In this document: piece after piece, positions 49,270 to 62,305 of the stretch
Layout: every line of letters starts with the position of its first letter
Position numbering within the stretch: the stretch's first letter is position 1
From: Vreelandella olivaria
GTDB lineage: Bacteria > Pseudomonadota > Gammaproteobacteria > Pseudomonadales > Halomonadaceae
NCBI GenBank assembly: GCA_004295565.1
Contig: AP019416.1
Location: 1,116,001-1,180,000 of the forward strand
Reading direction: 5' to 3'
DNA: 64,000 nucleotides
Program-made: the position numbers and the translations under genes
Notes under the pieces: model-generated
What the model saw: only the letters and a program-made list of their open reading frames with translations
What the model was told of the DNA's origin: nothing
The model's database searches: none

Positions 49270-50551
49270 TTAAGCAGTGACGTTACTAGGGCGATAAAGA
49301 AGCCAGCAATCGAGGCCGACATCAGGTTGGACAGTGTACCGGCCAACACGGCTTTGACACCAAAGCGGGCAATCTCTTTGCGGCGGGTAGGGCAATGCTA
49401 CCCAGGCCTCCCAGCAGAATCGCAATGGAGGAGAGGTTGGCAAAGCCACACAGCGCAAAAGAGAGGATCGCCATAGTGTGCGGCGTCATCATTTGACCCG
49501 TGGCAGCTACCACCTGTTCCCCATCAATGTAGGGTGCCAGGTTGATATAGGCGACAAACTCGTTGACCACTAACTTTTGGCCAATGAAAGAGCCTGCCAG
49601 CGTGGCCTCTTCCCAGGGTACACCTAATAGGAAGGCCAGTGGGGCAAACAGCCAGCCCAGGATCAGTTCCAGGCTAAGCGAGTCAAAGCCCACCCAGCCG
49701 CCAATACCACCCAAAATACCGTTGACCAACGCAATCAGGGCGATAAAGGCCAGCAGCATGGCGCCCACGTTGGCCGCCAGCATCAGACCCGAGGTGGCAC
49801 CTGATGCCGCAGCATCCAGGACGTTGGCAGGTTTATCTTCCTGGGCGTCAATCTCTTCTTCCACCTTGGAAACGCTGTCGCTGTCGGTAACGTCTTGGGT
49901 TTCCGGCATGATCAGCTTGGCAAACAGTAAGCCACCGGGTGCGGCCATAAAGGAGGCGGCTACCAGGTACTCCATGGGAATGCCCAGCGCCGCGTAGCCC
50001 GCCAATACTGAACCGGCCACCGACGCCAGACCGCCACACATAACGGCAAACAGCTGCGACGGTGTCATGCGGGCGATAAAGGGACGTACCACCAGCGGTG
50101 CTTCGGTTTGGCCGACGAAGATATTCGCGGTGGCGGAGAGCGACTCTGTACGTGAAGTGCCCAGGGCTTTCTGCAGCGCGCCGCCCAGGATACGAATCAC
50201 CCACTGCATAATGCCGATGTAGTAGAGCACGGCGATTAGCGAGGAGAAGAAGATAATGACCGGCAGTACTTTGATGGCGAATACAAAGCCGACGTTATCC
50301 ACATCGGCTAAGCCGCCGAACAGAAAGCCGATACCGTCGTTGGCATACACCAAAATCTGGCTAACGCCGGACGAGATGGCCTGAAGCACCGCTTGGCCAA
50401 ACGGCACATAGAGCACAAAGGCACCAATACCCGCTTGAATAGCAAAGGCACCCAGCACGGTACGTAAGCGAATGGACTTACGGTCGTAGGAGAAGATCAG
50501 GGCAATGGCCACCAGAGTGACCATACCCACCAAGCTCATAAGGAGTGTCAT
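49270..50551 (-). CDS. nupC: NupC-family concentrative nucleoside transporter (frameshift near C-terminus)
   Basis: Inner-membrane nucleoside importer of the CNT family. The N-terminal helices and [20 protein letters not shown] are followed by the family signature [19 protein letters not shown] and a gate region [19 protein letters not shown] base is missing near 49397. The restored frame reads [20 protein letters not shown], then [14 protein letters not shown], close to the normal end. The exact stop is uncertain because a further indel seems to lie near 49280, so I use 49270. About 425 residues. It follows tsx by 36 bp, so outer-membrane and inner-membrane entry are co-expressed. Confidence 0.9.
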
Positions 50552-50587
50552 GTGGAGATCCTTCGAGTCCGCGCGTGTGAAACGCGT

Positions 50588-51433
50588 TTAGAGTAAGTTG
50601 AGCTTGACGGAGTAGATCATCGCATTCTGATAGTCGTTAGGGGTGCCCAACTTATTATCAGAGTAGCGGTACTGAATGCCGGTGGTGATCAAGTCACTAG
50701 GATGCCACCACAGGCTCAGTGCACCGTTGGTGCCTACACTGCCCGCTGTATCGCCCACGTAGTTCTGCTCCAGGTACTCATCGTCGCGACCAAAGGTCTG
50801 TTCGTGCCAGTTGGTGACGCTGAAGTTCTGGTTGAGTGCAGTGAAATCATAACCCGCGACCCAGCCTGCCATATAGCCGTTCATGCCGGTATAGCTGTTA
50901 CTTTGCACCCGCGCAGCACCGATAAAGGGCTTGAACCAGAGGCCATTATCGAAGGTAGTGCGGTAGCCTAGACCCAGAATCTGATCCTGTTCGCGGCTGT
51001 TATAGCCGTAATCGCGGAAGTCATAGAGGTGGGCATAAATCGACAGCGGGCTATCACCCAGGTAAATGTGCGAGGTCACTTTGCCCGCGGTGCGGAAGTT
51101 GTCTTTACCACCGCTTGACTCATCGAACTGATCGTTGGTGGGGTTCTCGAAATCAAAGAAGCCGTAAAACTCACCCCAGCTAAAGCCAGCGCCGCCTTCG
51201 ATTTCGAGAAACATAAAGTCGCTTTTCGCCGCGTTGGAAGCGGTGCGATCTTCGGTACCGTTTGACCAATCCAGGTAGTTAACCGAAACGTTGGCGAATG
51301 ACCACAGCCGATCAAGGGGGTGCGGCTGAGTAGACTCATCTGCCATTAGCGGCGTAGTGAGCATGGCCCCTAATACGCCAGCGCCAAGCGCGATCTTAGA
51401 CGAAGGGGTGCGAGAGAGTGTTCGAGCAGTCAT
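50588..51433 (-). CDS. tsx: Tsx-like nucleoside-specific outer-membrane channel
   Basis: An intact 281-residue outer-membrane beta-barrel. A signal peptide (IALGAGVLGAMLTTPLMA) lies at 14-31. It is followed by the Tsx-type strand FANVSVNYLDWSNGTEDR and FMFLEIEGGAGFSWGEFYGF. The last strand ends in a hydrophobic residue pattern (AMIYSVKLNLL) suited to insertion by BAM. It lets nucleosides and deoxynucleosides cross the outer membrane. First gene of the deo-nupC cluster, with the putative DeoR operators upstream. Confidence 0.9.
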   Translation of the reverse strand: MTARTLSRTPSSKIALGAGVLGAMLTTPLMADESTQPHPLDRLWSFANVSVNYLDWSNGTEDRTASNAAKSDFMFLEIEGGAGFSWGEFYGFFDFENPTNDQFDESSGGKDNFRTAGKVTSHIYLGDSPLSIYAHLYDFRDYGYNSREQDQILGLGYRTTFDNGLWFKPFIGAARVQSNSYTGMNGYMAGWVAGYDFTALNQNFSVTNWHEQTFGRDDEYLEQNYVGDTAGSVGTNGALSLWWHPSDLITTGIQYRYSDNKLGTPNDYQNAMIYSVKLNLL

Positions 51434-51811
51434 GAGAGCCTCAACAAGGGTTGTCGCGGAGCCATTTGGGTGTGGCTATCCGAGGTTATAGTCGTGCGGG
51501 CTGGCGTTAATGTTAAAATTATAACATTCAGTGTTATTTTTCTAACGTTGATTTGCAAGTATCGTCACATCAACGCTATTTAAATGTCATATAACTCTCA
51601 CGGAGGTCAGGTAGAGGCTGGACGGTTCAAGGGGTGTGGTAGCCGTGGAGACATGGCCGTAGAGACATCCCATGACGATATAGCAGTGGAAATTCCGCCG
51701 TTGCTCACGCAGCATAGAAATGAACGTTGACTATTTATGAAGGCAGCATCGTCAAGACATCGATACGATATTTACGTTTAGCTTCACACAACAAGAGGGG
51801 TTTGCAAGGAG
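51434..51811. promoter_or_regulatory. tsx / deoR divergent control region with two DeoR-type operators
   Basis: The first site, TGTTAAAATTATAACA (51511-51526), matches 14 of 16 bases of the classical E. coli DeoR operator. A weaker second copy, TGTTATTTTTCTAACG (51532-51547, about 12 of 16), lies exactly 21 bp further. Both sit 75-115 bp upstream of tsx on the far side from deoR. The rest of the 378-base region has no gene. Control by the adjacent DeoR-family protein is the simplest reading. Confidence 0.65.
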
Positions 51812-52581
51812 ATGCCCACTACCAATGGCCGAAGCGCGATGCGCCTTGCCAAACTTCAGGAAGCGCTTGCCAGTGGCGGCACTCTGCATCTGCGCGATGC
51901 CGCAGAGTTGTGCGATGTTTCAGAAATGACCATCCGCCGCGATCTGACTACCCAGAAGACCGCTATTAGCCTGCTGGGGGGCGGCTAGTGATGGCAAATT
52001 ACCCGGGCGTAACCCCTATTTATGATTTAAATGAACAGCAGGCCAGCCACTATCAAGCCAAGCATCGGCTCTGCCAACGTGCCTTAGCTTATATACAAGA
52101 GGGCGATACGCTGTTTATTGACTGCGGGTCAACGCTGATGCCGCTGCTCAGCCAGTTAAGTCATTTCCACGAACTGACGGTCGTCACCTATGCGTTAAAC
52201 GTTGCCAATGCTGTCGCCGCACTCCCCAACGTGCGCTTGGTGCTGCTGGGTGGGTTGTTTTATCCTGCTTCGCAGTCATTTGGCAGCGACAATATGGCCG
52301 CTGCCATCGAACGGTTGGGTATTAATAAAGCGCTGATATCGGCGGCTGGGGTAGATCTAGAGCGAGGCGTTAGCTGCTTTCACTTTCACGAGGTTGCACC
52401 CAAACAGGCGGCCATTGCCACCGCCATGCAGCGGCTGTTGGTGGTGGATGCTAGCAAGTTCGGCGTAGTACGCCCTGCCTATTTCGCTGCTCTGGACGAT
52501 TTTGATGTGGTGGTTACCGACGAAGAGGAGACTCATAGCAGTCAATACCTGGGGTGCGGCAATGCGCCACTTCTTTCGTGA
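51812..52581 (+). CDS. deoR: DeoR-family transcriptional repressor (one frameshift)
   Basis: The N-terminal helix-turn-helix reads RLAKLQEALASGGTLHLRDA then AELCDVSEMTIRRDL, the DeoR signature. A one-base change in a run of G near 51983 leads to the sugar-phosphate-isomerase-like sensor domain. That domain contains DTLFIDCGSTLMPLLSQLSH and VRLVLLGGLFYPASQSF, and ends in VDASKFGVVRPAYFAALDDF. About 256 residues. AAGGAG touches the ATG at 51812, so a start a few codons later is possible. It is divergent from tsx, with palindromes between; deoxyribose 5-phosphate is the likely inducer. Confidence 0.87.
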
Positions 52582-52824
52582 TCTAGATCAATAGAAAATA
52601 CTTTAGTCTTAGCTGCTTAAGTCCTTTAGTGCTTAAGCCACGAGACCCGTCGCCATTTCCCATTCGGCGACGCATATTTTTCCCCGGAGCAGTGACGCTC
52701 ACAGCTTCATGCAATGTTCTGACGAGCATGTTTTGGGAAGAGTATGGGGTGGTAGTTAGCCTGCTATGTTTTTTTTGTCGCGTGGCTGGCTAGTGTTTTA
52801 AACAACCTCTGACGAGATCACACC

Positions 52825-53850
52825 ATGCAACGACGCTCACTTTGGCGCAGGCGAGGCACGCTCGTGCTCCTTGCGCTGTGTCTGTTTCTAGCAGGCTGTA
52901 GTTCAGCGCTGCTAGACCCAAAAGGCCAGATTGGCGCTGAGCAGCGCACACTGATTCTCACTGCCTTTGGCCTAATGTTGATTGTGGTTATTCCTGTGAT
53001 TGTCATGACGCTGCTGTTTGGCTGGCGTTACCGGCGTAGTAATACCCTGGCTAAATACACGCCTGATTGGGCGCACTCCAATGTGATTGAGGCGGTGGTG
53101 TGGCTCGTACCTTGCGCAATTATCGCTGTACTCGCCCTGTTGACCTGGAAGACCTCCCATACCCTTGATCCCCACAAACCGCTGGAAAGCGATGTGGCGC
53201 CGATCGAAATACAGGCGGTGGCGCTTGATTGGAAGTGGCTGTTTATCTACCCCGAGCAGGGTATTGCCAGTGTTAACGAAGTGGCCTTTCCGGTGGATAC
53301 ACCGGTGCGCTTTCGGGTCAGCTCAGGCTCAGTGATGAACGCTTTCTTTATCCCCCATCTTGGCAGCCAGATTTATGCCATGGCGGGCATGGATAACGAT
53401 GTCCATCTGATCGCTGATGAAATTGGTAGCTACCCTGGTCGTTCCACCAACTACAGTGGCGCGGGCTTCTCTGGCATGACCTTTGAAGCCAAGGTGACCA
53501 CGCCCGCCGATTTTGACGCTTGGGTTGAAACCGTGCGCGGCGCCCCACAAACGCTGACTTACCCCGAAGGTTATGAGGCGTTGGCTGAGCCCAGCGAATC
53601 GAATCCGGTGGAGTACTTCTCAGCGATTTCGCCTTCGCTGTATGAAAGCATCTTGAAAAGTTTCCATACCGGCGGCGAGCACGATATGGGCGGCGGCCAC
53701 CAGATGGGCAGCGACCATGCTAAGCCACACGATGGCGAAAGCGCTCACGCTACTGATCATGCGGCCGAATCAGGCCATGAAACCAACAACCATGCTAGTC
53801 AGGATAATGCCATGCGCAGCCATCCTTCTAGCGTAGAAGCGGGAGGTTAA
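52825..53850 (+). CDS. cyoA: cytochrome o ubiquinol oxidase subunit II (CyoA) with His-rich tail
   Basis: An intact 341-residue lipoprotein subunit of the proton-pumping quinol oxidase. The lipobox LAGC puts the lipidated Cys at residue 25. Two membrane helices follow, then the cupredoxin domain with [20 protein letters not shown]. As in other quinol oxidases the CuA ligands of cytochrome c oxidase are absent. The last ~60 residues are unusual: about ten His spread among Asp, Gly and Met ([20 protein letters not shown]). They may bind a metal, but this is inference. First gene of cyoABCDE. Confidence 0.93.
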   Translation: MQRRSLWRRRGTLVLLALCLFLAGCSSALLDPKGQIGAEQRTLILTAFGLMLIVVIPVIVMTLLFGWRYRRSNTLAKYTPDWAHSNVIEAVVWLVPCAIIAVLALLTWKTSHTLDPHKPLESDVAPIEIQAVALDWKWLFIYPEQGIASVNEVAFPVDTPVRFRVSSGSVMNAFFIPHLGSQIYAMAGMDNDVHLIADEIGSYPGRSTNYSGAGFSGMTFEAKVTTPADFDAWVETVRGAPQTLTYPEGYEALAEPSESNPVEYFSAISPSLYESILKSFHTGGEHDMGGGHQMGSDHAKPHDGESAHATDHAAESGHETNNHASQDNAMRSHPSSVEAGG

Positions 53851-53853
53851 GTC

Positions 53854-55846
53854 GTGTTTGGAAAACTCACGTTAGAGTCAATTCCCTACCACGAGCCGAT
53901 CATCATGGTCGTCGCGGCCTTTATGGCCATTGGTGGGATCGCACTGTTTGGTTTAATCACCTACTACCGTAAGTGGGGCTGGCTGTGGAACGAGTGGTTT
54001 ACCTCCGTTGACCATAAAAAGCTCGGCATTATGTATTTCATTGTCGCTCTGGTGATGCTGCTGCGCGGCTTCTCGGATGCGATAATGATGCGCACCAGCT
54101 GGCGATGGCCGCCGGGGATGCAGCGGGCTATTTGCCGCCTCACCACTACGATCAGATCTTTACTGCCCACGGCGTGATCATGATCTTCTTTGTCGCCATG
54201 CCCATGGTCATCGGCCTGATGAACCTGGTGGTGCCGCTGCAAATTGGTGCCCGCGACGTTGCCTTCCCTTTCCTGAATAACTTAAGTTTCTGGCTGTTTG
54301 CGGTCTCCGCAATACTGGTCAATATTTCGCTGGTAGTGGGGGAATTCGCAGCTACCGGCTGGCTCGCTTACGCGCCGTTATCGGGGATCGAGTTCAGTCC
54401 CGGGGTGGGGGTCGATTACTGGATATGGGCGTTGCAGATATCCGGGATAGGTACGACGCTCACCGGTATCAACTTCTTCGTCACCATTATCAAAATGCGC
54501 ACCAAAGGCATGACCATGTTCCGCATGCCGATCTTCACCTGGACCTCGCTGTGCGCCAACGTGCTGATCATTGCTTCCTTCCCAATTTTGACCGCGACCA
54601 TCGCCCTGCTAACGCTGAATCGCTATTTGGGGATGCACTTCTTTACCAATGATTTTGGCGGCAACATGATGATGTACGTCAACCTCATCTGGGCCTGGGG
54701 CCACCCGGAAGTTTATATCCTGATTCTGCCTGCCTTCGGCGTGTTCTCTGAAGTAATTGCTACCTTTGCCCGTAAGCGGCTGTTTGGCTACGCCACCATG
54801 GTATGGGCGACCATTTCGATCACCTTGCTCTCGTTTGTGGTTTGGTTGCACCACTTTTTCACCATGGGGGCGGGTGCCAACGTCAACGCCTTCTTCGGCA
54901 TTATGACGATGATCATTGCCATTCCCACCGGGGTGAAAGTGTTCAACTGGCTGTTCACCATGTACCGCGGCAGCCTGGAGTTGACGTCGCCGGTGCTGTG
55001 GACGCTGGGCTTTATTATTACCTTTACCCTAGGCGGTATGACCGGCGTTATGCTGGCGGTGCCCGCGGCCAACTTTGTGCTGCATAACAGCCTGTTCGTT
55101 ATTGCGCACTTCCACAACGTCATTATCGGCGGCGTGGTGTTCGGCATGATGGCGGGGCTTACCTACTGGTTCCCCAAAGCGTTCGGCTTTACGCTCAGCG
55201 AAAAGTGGGGCAAGCGTTCGTTCTGGTGCTGGTTTATTGGTTTCTACGTTGCCTTTATGCCGCTTTACGTGCTGGCCTTCTTTGGTGCCGTTCGCCGCAT
55301 GCAGTCTTATCCCAACACTGAGTGGCAGCCGTGGATGATTCTGGCCTGGGTTGGCGCGGTGATCATCATGTTGGGCATTGTCTGCACCATTATTCAGTTC
55401 TGGGTCAGCATCCGCGACCGCAAGCAAAATGCGGACGTCACCGGCGACCCCTGGGATGGCCGCACCCTGGAGTGGTCAACCTCTTCACCTGCACCGTTCT
55501 ACAACTTTGCGCGCCTGCCGGAAGTGGGTGATATCGATAGCTTCTGGTCGCAAAAACAGCGTAGCAACGAGCAGTTGGAAGAAGCCCCTACACCGATATT
55601 CATATGCCGCGTAATACCGTGGCCGGGCCGGTTATCAGCTTCTTTGCCCTGGTCATTGGTTTTGCCCTGGTATGGCATATCTGGTGGTTAGCCGGCGTCG
55701 GCGCTGTGGGTGTCTTCGTCAGCTTTATGGCGCGCGTGTTTAATGACGATATCGACTACTACGTTCCTGCTGCTGAAGTTGAGCGCATCGAACGTGAGCA
55801 TCAACTCAAATGTGAACAAAAACTAGGCGTGGAGGCGCAAGCGTAA
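53854..55846 (+). CDS. cyoB: cytochrome o ubiquinol oxidase subunit I (CyoB; two frameshifts)
   Basis: Haem-copper catalytic subunit, GTG start. It begins [15 protein letters not shown] and has the low-spin haem region [18 protein letters not shown]. The CuB ligands are in [16 protein letters not shown] (with the cross-linked Tyr in the EVY) and [13 protein letters not shown]. The haem His set is in [17 protein letters not shown]. Frame changes near 54095 and 55592 split the start and the last ~85 residues; in the right frame these carry [20 protein letters not shown] and end at 55846. About 664 residues. Next to cyoC with a one-base overlap. Confidence 0.93.
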
Positions 55847-56465
55847 TGTCGACTGATACGCTAAATCATAGCTCGCACCACCCGGTAGAGCACGAGGAAG
55901 AGCATCACGATGCCTCGGGCACAAAGCTGTTTGGTTTCTGGGTCTACCTAATGAGCGATTTGGTGATCTTCGGATCGCTGTTCGCCACTTACGCTGTGCT
56001 GCTGAGAGGCACGGCGGGTGAATTCAACCGGCGCTGATATCTTTGAATTACCGTTGATTCTTTTCGGTACCTTTGCACTGCTGATCAGTAGCTTCACCTT
56101 TGGCATGGGCGTTTTGGCAATGCATGCCAACCGTGTAGGCCAAGTAAAAGTGTGGCTGATCATTACCTTCCTGCTGGGCTTGTGCTTCCTGGGGATGGAA
56201 ATCTATGAATTCCAGCACCTGATCCATGAAGGGTACGGTGGGATCGTAGCGGCTTTTGTCGGCCTTCTTTACTCTGGTAGGCACCCACGGGTTGCACGTT
56301 ACGTTCGGTATGATCTGGATTCTGGTGATGCTGGTACAGCTGTCGACCAAAGGGTTGAACGATATGACCCGGCCGAGGATTCTGTGCCTAAGCCTGTTCT
56401 GGCACTTCCTCGATATTGTCTGGATCTGTGTCTTCTCATTCGTCTATCTGATGGGAGTGTTGTGA
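55846..56465 (+). CDS. cyoC: cytochrome o ubiquinol oxidase subunit III (CyoC; two frameshifts)
   Basis: Five-helix subunit III. It starts with a His-rich segment ([20 protein letters not shown]), then [20 protein letters not shown]. Frame changes near 56032 and 56255 connect it to [20 protein letters not shown], then [20 protein letters not shown] and [20 protein letters not shown] at the end. All helices of the family are present, about 206 residues. The stop at 56465 is one base before cyoD. Confidence 0.92.
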
Positions 56466-56466
56466 G

Positions 56467-56787
56467 ATGAGTGCAAGTTCAACCAATGCCCATGGCAGCG
56501 TTAAGTCGTATGTGACAGGACTGGTATTGTCGCTGATACTGACCATTATCCCCTTTGCGGTGGTGATGAGTGGCGCTTTTAGCGTGCTGGCTACCGTGAT
56601 TGTGATAGCCGTGACCGCGGTGTTGCAGATACTGGTGCAACTGGTCATGTTTATGCATATGAGTACCAAAGCCGACGAGGGCTGGAACCTGATGTCCTTC
56701 GTCTTCACACTGACGATTCTCGTCCTAGTGGTAGGAGGCTCGCTGTGGATCATGCAGCATCTGCATCTCAACATGATGATCGGCTGA
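56467..56787 (+). CDS. cyoD: cytochrome o ubiquinol oxidase subunit IV (CyoD)
   Basis: An intact 106-residue protein with three membrane helices: VTGLVLSLILTIIPFAVVMS, then a VIAVTAVLQILVQLVMFMHM segment with the family's HM ending, and FVFTLTILVLVVGGSLWIM. It is needed for oxidase assembly around the CuB site. Its last 43 bases overlap the start of cyoE. Confidence 0.93.
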   Translation: MSASSTNAHGSVKSYVTGLVLSLILTIIPFAVVMSGAFSVLATVIVIAVTAVLQILVQLVMFMHMSTKADEGWNLMSFVFTLTILVLVVGGSLWIMQHLHLNMMIG

Positions 56788-57668
56788 TTTCAGCACCTAG
56801 CCGCTGGCGGGATCTGCTCGAGCTGACCAAACCGGGCATTATCGGGGGCAACCTGATTGCTACGCTAGGCGGCTACTTTCTGGCTGCCCAGGGGCATTTC
56901 GAGTGGCTCAGCTTTGTAGCGGTCATGGTAGGGATTGCATTAATCATTGCGTCGGGCTGTGCGTGTAACAACGTTATTGACCGCGATATTGATGCATTGA
57001 TGGCGCGTACGCGCCATCGTCCCCTGGTCAGAGGCAGCATTTCCATCACCCAAGCGTTGGGCGTTTCGGCGCTGCTGGGGGTGTCGGGCGTGGTGTGTCT
57101 GGCGCTGGGCACCAACGGGTTGACGGTTGCCCTGGCGGTGATTGGCTGGGGCGTGTATGTGGGGCTGTATAGCCTCTATATGAAGCGCCGTTCAGAGTAC
57201 GGCACCCTGGTGGGTAGCCTTTCTGGCGCCATGCCGCCGGTGGTGGGCTACTGCGCAGTGTCAGGTCAGTTCGACAGCGGTGCGATCATGCTGCTGGTGA
57301 TTTTCTGCCTGTGGCAGATGCCGCACTCCTATGCCATTGCGATCTTCCGCTACGCTGATTATCAACGGGCATCGATTCCGGTACTGCCGGTGGTGCGCGG
57401 GGTCAAAATGGCCAAGCACCATATCCTGGGCTACATCGTGGCGTTTATCCCCGCCTCGCTGGCGCTGGGATTGGCCAGTCAGGCAGGCGCCGGGTATCTG
57501 TGCGTGGCGCTGACCATGGGCGGCTACTGGCTCTACCTGGCGCTGCGCGGATATCGCTTAGACGACGATGTGCGCTGGGCCAAGAAGGTGTTTGGCGTCT
57601 CCATTTTGACCATCACCGCGATGAGCTTGGTTATGGTGCTGGAATCGATGGTGCCGATGTGGGTTTAG
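56745..57668 (+). CDS. cyoE: protohaem IX farnesyltransferase (haem O synthase, CyoE)
   Basis: An intact 307-residue UbiA-type prenyltransferase that farnesylates haem B to haem O for CyoB. The first Asp-rich motif is in CACNNVIDRDIDALMARTRH; the second region is FRYADYQRASIPVLPVVRG. About eight membrane helices. The start appears to be GTG 56745, inside cyoD; no ATG further in gives a full family N-terminus (the conserved LLELTKPGII segment begins at ~residue 24). The operon ends at a strong terminator. Confidence 0.92.
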   Translation: MDHAASASQHDDRLISAPSRWRDLLELTKPGIIGGNLIATLGGYFLAAQGHFEWLSFVAVMVGIALIIASGCACNNVIDRDIDALMARTRHRPLVRGSISITQALGVSALLGVSGVVCLALGTNGLTVALAVIGWGVYVGLYSLYMKRRSEYGTLVGSLSGAMPPVVGYCAVSGQFDSGAIMLLVIFCLWQMPHSYAIAIFRYADYQRASIPVLPVVRGVKMAKHHILGYIVAFIPASLALGLASQAGAGYLCVALTMGGYWLYLALRGYRLDDDVRWAKKVFGVSILTITAMSLVMVLESMVPMWV

Positions 57669-57695
57669 TCCACTCACGCTGTTAAGCCGTTAAAT

Positions 57696-57737
57696 AAAAC
57701 GCCCCGAGCACTTATCTGCTCGGGGCGTTTTTTTGAG
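57696..57737. terminator. terminator between cyoE and pta
   Basis: A perfect 15-bp stem (AAAACGCCCCGAGCA, 57696-57710, with 57717-57731) and a run of T. The A/T symmetry allows use by both convergent operons. Confidence 0.9.
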
Positions 57738-57756
57738 TAGGAGAAAGTTATGTAAC

Positions 57757-59934
<2,178 letters not shown>

Positions 59935-59938
<4 letters not shown>

Positions 59939-61118
59939 ACACGTGTCTCTAGGCAGTGGCGGGTTTCCATGGCAATACGGCCCTCTTCATCGGTAGGAAT
60001 CACCCATACCTGCGGCCCATCATGATCAGCGCTATCCAGCTTGCCCTCTTTGCCGCGGATAGTCGCTTCGTTAGCGTCGTTATCCAACGCAAAGCCAAAG
60101 TGGGGCATCAGCGATAGCACATGACGGCGCACAATAGGTGAGTTTTCGCCGATGCCACCGGTAAAAATAACCCCGTCTAACTGGGGCAGTGCACAGGAGA
60201 GCGCCGCTAACGATTTGGCAATACGGTAACAGAACACCTCTACCGCCAGCTGTGCGGTGGCGTGCCCTGTTCAGCAGCCTCCTCAATTTCGCGCATGTCG
60301 TTGGTTAAGCCTGAAAGGCCCAGTAGGCCGCTCTCTTTATTGAGCACGTCGTCGATTTTGTCTAGCGACCAGCCCAGTTGACGGTGCAGATGGGCGTGCA
60401 GGCCGGGGTCAACGTCGCCACTGCGGGTGCCCATTACCAAGCCTTCCAGCGGGGTAAGCCCCATGCTGGTATCCTGGCTTTGATTGTTCCAAACCGCGCT
60501 GGTGGAGCAGCCATTGCCCAAGTGGGCGGTCAGCCAGCCGCCTGTGCCGCGGTTACTCAGTTCGCCTGCCCGCTGGCTAACGTAAGCGTGGCTGGTGCCG
60601 TGAAAGCCATAGCGGCGAATGCCATGCTCGGCGTAAAGGTTTTCAGGCAGCGCGTAACGGTATGCGCGGGGCGGCATGGTTTGGTGGAAAGCGGTATCAA
60701 ACACGGCCACTTGGGGCAGCTCAGGAAAGACGTTTTGGGTGGCCGCAATACCCGCTAGATTGGCTGGATTATGCAGTGGCGCTAGCGCTGCGGTAGTTTG
60801 AATAGCCGCCATAACACTATCATCGATGAGCGCGGCCTGGGTGAAGTGCTCGCCGCCATGCACGATGCGATGGCCTACTGCCGCCGGTAATCGGCCCTCC
60901 ATACGCTCAAGGATGGCGTTAAGCGCCTGGGTATGGTCGGCTCCAGGAAGTGGCTGAGAAAAACGTTCACCGGCACTGTTTTTGCCCTTTAAGCGCGCCT
61001 CTTCACTACCCAAACGTTCAGCTATGCCTTCGAGTCGCGGTGCCTGAGGATCTGAGTCAATCAACGCGTATTTAATTGAGGAGGAACCGCAGTTAATTAC
61101 CAGCACCGGTGCGTTCAT
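59935..61118 (-). CDS. ackA: acetate kinase AckA (one frameshift)
   Basis: Makes ATP and acetate from acetyl phosphate. The ASKHA-fold signatures are present: [19 protein letters not shown] at the start, [19 protein letters not shown], and [17 protein letters not shown] one-base change near 60262 connects [11 protein letters not shown] to [20 protein letters not shown]. The last signature, [17 protein letters not shown], follows. About 394 residues, the usual size. First gene of ackA-pta. AGGAGG-like sequence just upstream of 61118 fits the start. Confidence 0.93.
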
Positions 61119-61245
61119 AAAAACCTTTTCGCTAGGAGGTTAGTGAGCAAAGAGATAGACTTTAGTTTAACATGCTGCGCTGCGGAAAAGCAGCGCCTGA
61201 ATTTCGTTAGCCTTCTATGTAAAAGCGAGGCATGCTGGGCTATTG

Positions 61246-62229
61246 ATGGCTGCACGCCTGCTATTCACCTTACACCTTCTTACTCCCTTAATGAGCCGTT
61301 CTGTTCTTATGTCAGCGTCCCCTTTGCCTAAACTACTGCCGCGCCACTTGGCCATTCTGTTAATGATGACGGTGGCTACCATGTTTGCCGCCAATCATGT
61401 CTCGGCGCGACTGGCGTTTGATAATGGCACCGGGTTGTTACTGGCGGTATTGACCCGCTCAGGGGTGGCCTGCCTGATTTTAGTGGCCCTCGTTATCGTG
61501 CAGAAAAAACGGCTCTGGCTGCCTGCGGGGAGTTGGCCTTGGCAGCTTGCGGTGGGGCTGCTAATCGCGATTCAGAGCGTTAGCCTCTACTCGGCCGTGG
61601 CCAGGCTGCCGGTGGTGATTGCGCTGCTACTGGTCAATACCTTTCCGATTCAGCTGGCGCTGCTCAGTTGGGCGCTGGGCGGCCCGCGGCCGACGCTGCG
61701 CAGTTGCCTGATTATGGGCACCATTCTAATCGGCTTACTGGTGGTGCTGGATATCCCTTCATGGGTCGCCAGCGCCGATGGCATGGGGCCAGGGTGGATC
61801 GCGGGCATTGGGTTTGGATTGATGGCGGCCTTCGTCTTTGCCTGCGCGCTGTGGGTCACCGAACACCGCCTGGCGGGGGTGGGCAGCACGCTGCGCAGCC
61901 TGTTGACCATGCAAACGGTGTTTATCGTCATGATCATTGGCGGCATCGCCGGAGTGGTGCCTGGGGGAATGAGCCTGCCGGATAACAGCACTGGCTGGCT
62001 GGGCCTTACGCTGCTCGGGCTGCTCTATGGTTCGGCGTTCTCAACGCTGTTTATTTTTGTGCCGCGACTCGATATGGCGCGCAACGCGCCGGTGATGAAT
62101 ATCGAACCGGTGGCCTCACTGGTGCTGGGTTACTTTGTGTTGGGGCAGATGCTTAGCCCCGGCCAGTTAGTTGGTGGGGCCGTCGTCGTTGGCGGCATTG
62201 TCGTGCTGAGCCTATCCAGGGGGCGGTAA
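61246..62229 (+). CDS. EamA/DMT-family transporter
   Basis: An intact inner-membrane protein with ten hydrophobic helices in two EamA halves. The first half has FAANHVSARLAFDNGTGLLL and LYSAVARLPVVIALLLVNTF. The second half ends MNIEPVASLVLGYFVLGQML, the usual EamA finish. Members export amino acids or other metabolites; the substrate is unknown. ATG 61246 is used, but MSRSVLM at 61291 is an equally good start, since the first helix begins after it. Confidence 0.85.
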   Translation: MAARLLFTLHLLTPLMSRSVLMSASPLPKLLPRHLAILLMMTVATMFAANHVSARLAFDNGTGLLLAVLTRSGVACLILVALVIVQKKRLWLPAGSWPWQLAVGLLIAIQSVSLYSAVARLPVVIALLLVNTFPIQLALLSWALGGPRPTLRSCLIMGTILIGLLVVLDIPSWVASADGMGPGWIAGIGFGLMAAFVFACALWVTEHRLAGVGSTLRSLLTMQTVFIVMIIGGIAGVVPGGMSLPDNSTGWLGLTLLGLLYGSAFSTLFIFVPRLDMARNAPVMNIEPVASLVLGYFVLGQMLSPGQLVGGAVVVGGIVVLSLSRGR

Positions 62230-62305
62230 AATTTGCGTTCTTCATCGTTATGAATCACAATACAAACGTGTAAGGAAACACTGTTTTTTAACTGAGGTAC
62301 AAGCT

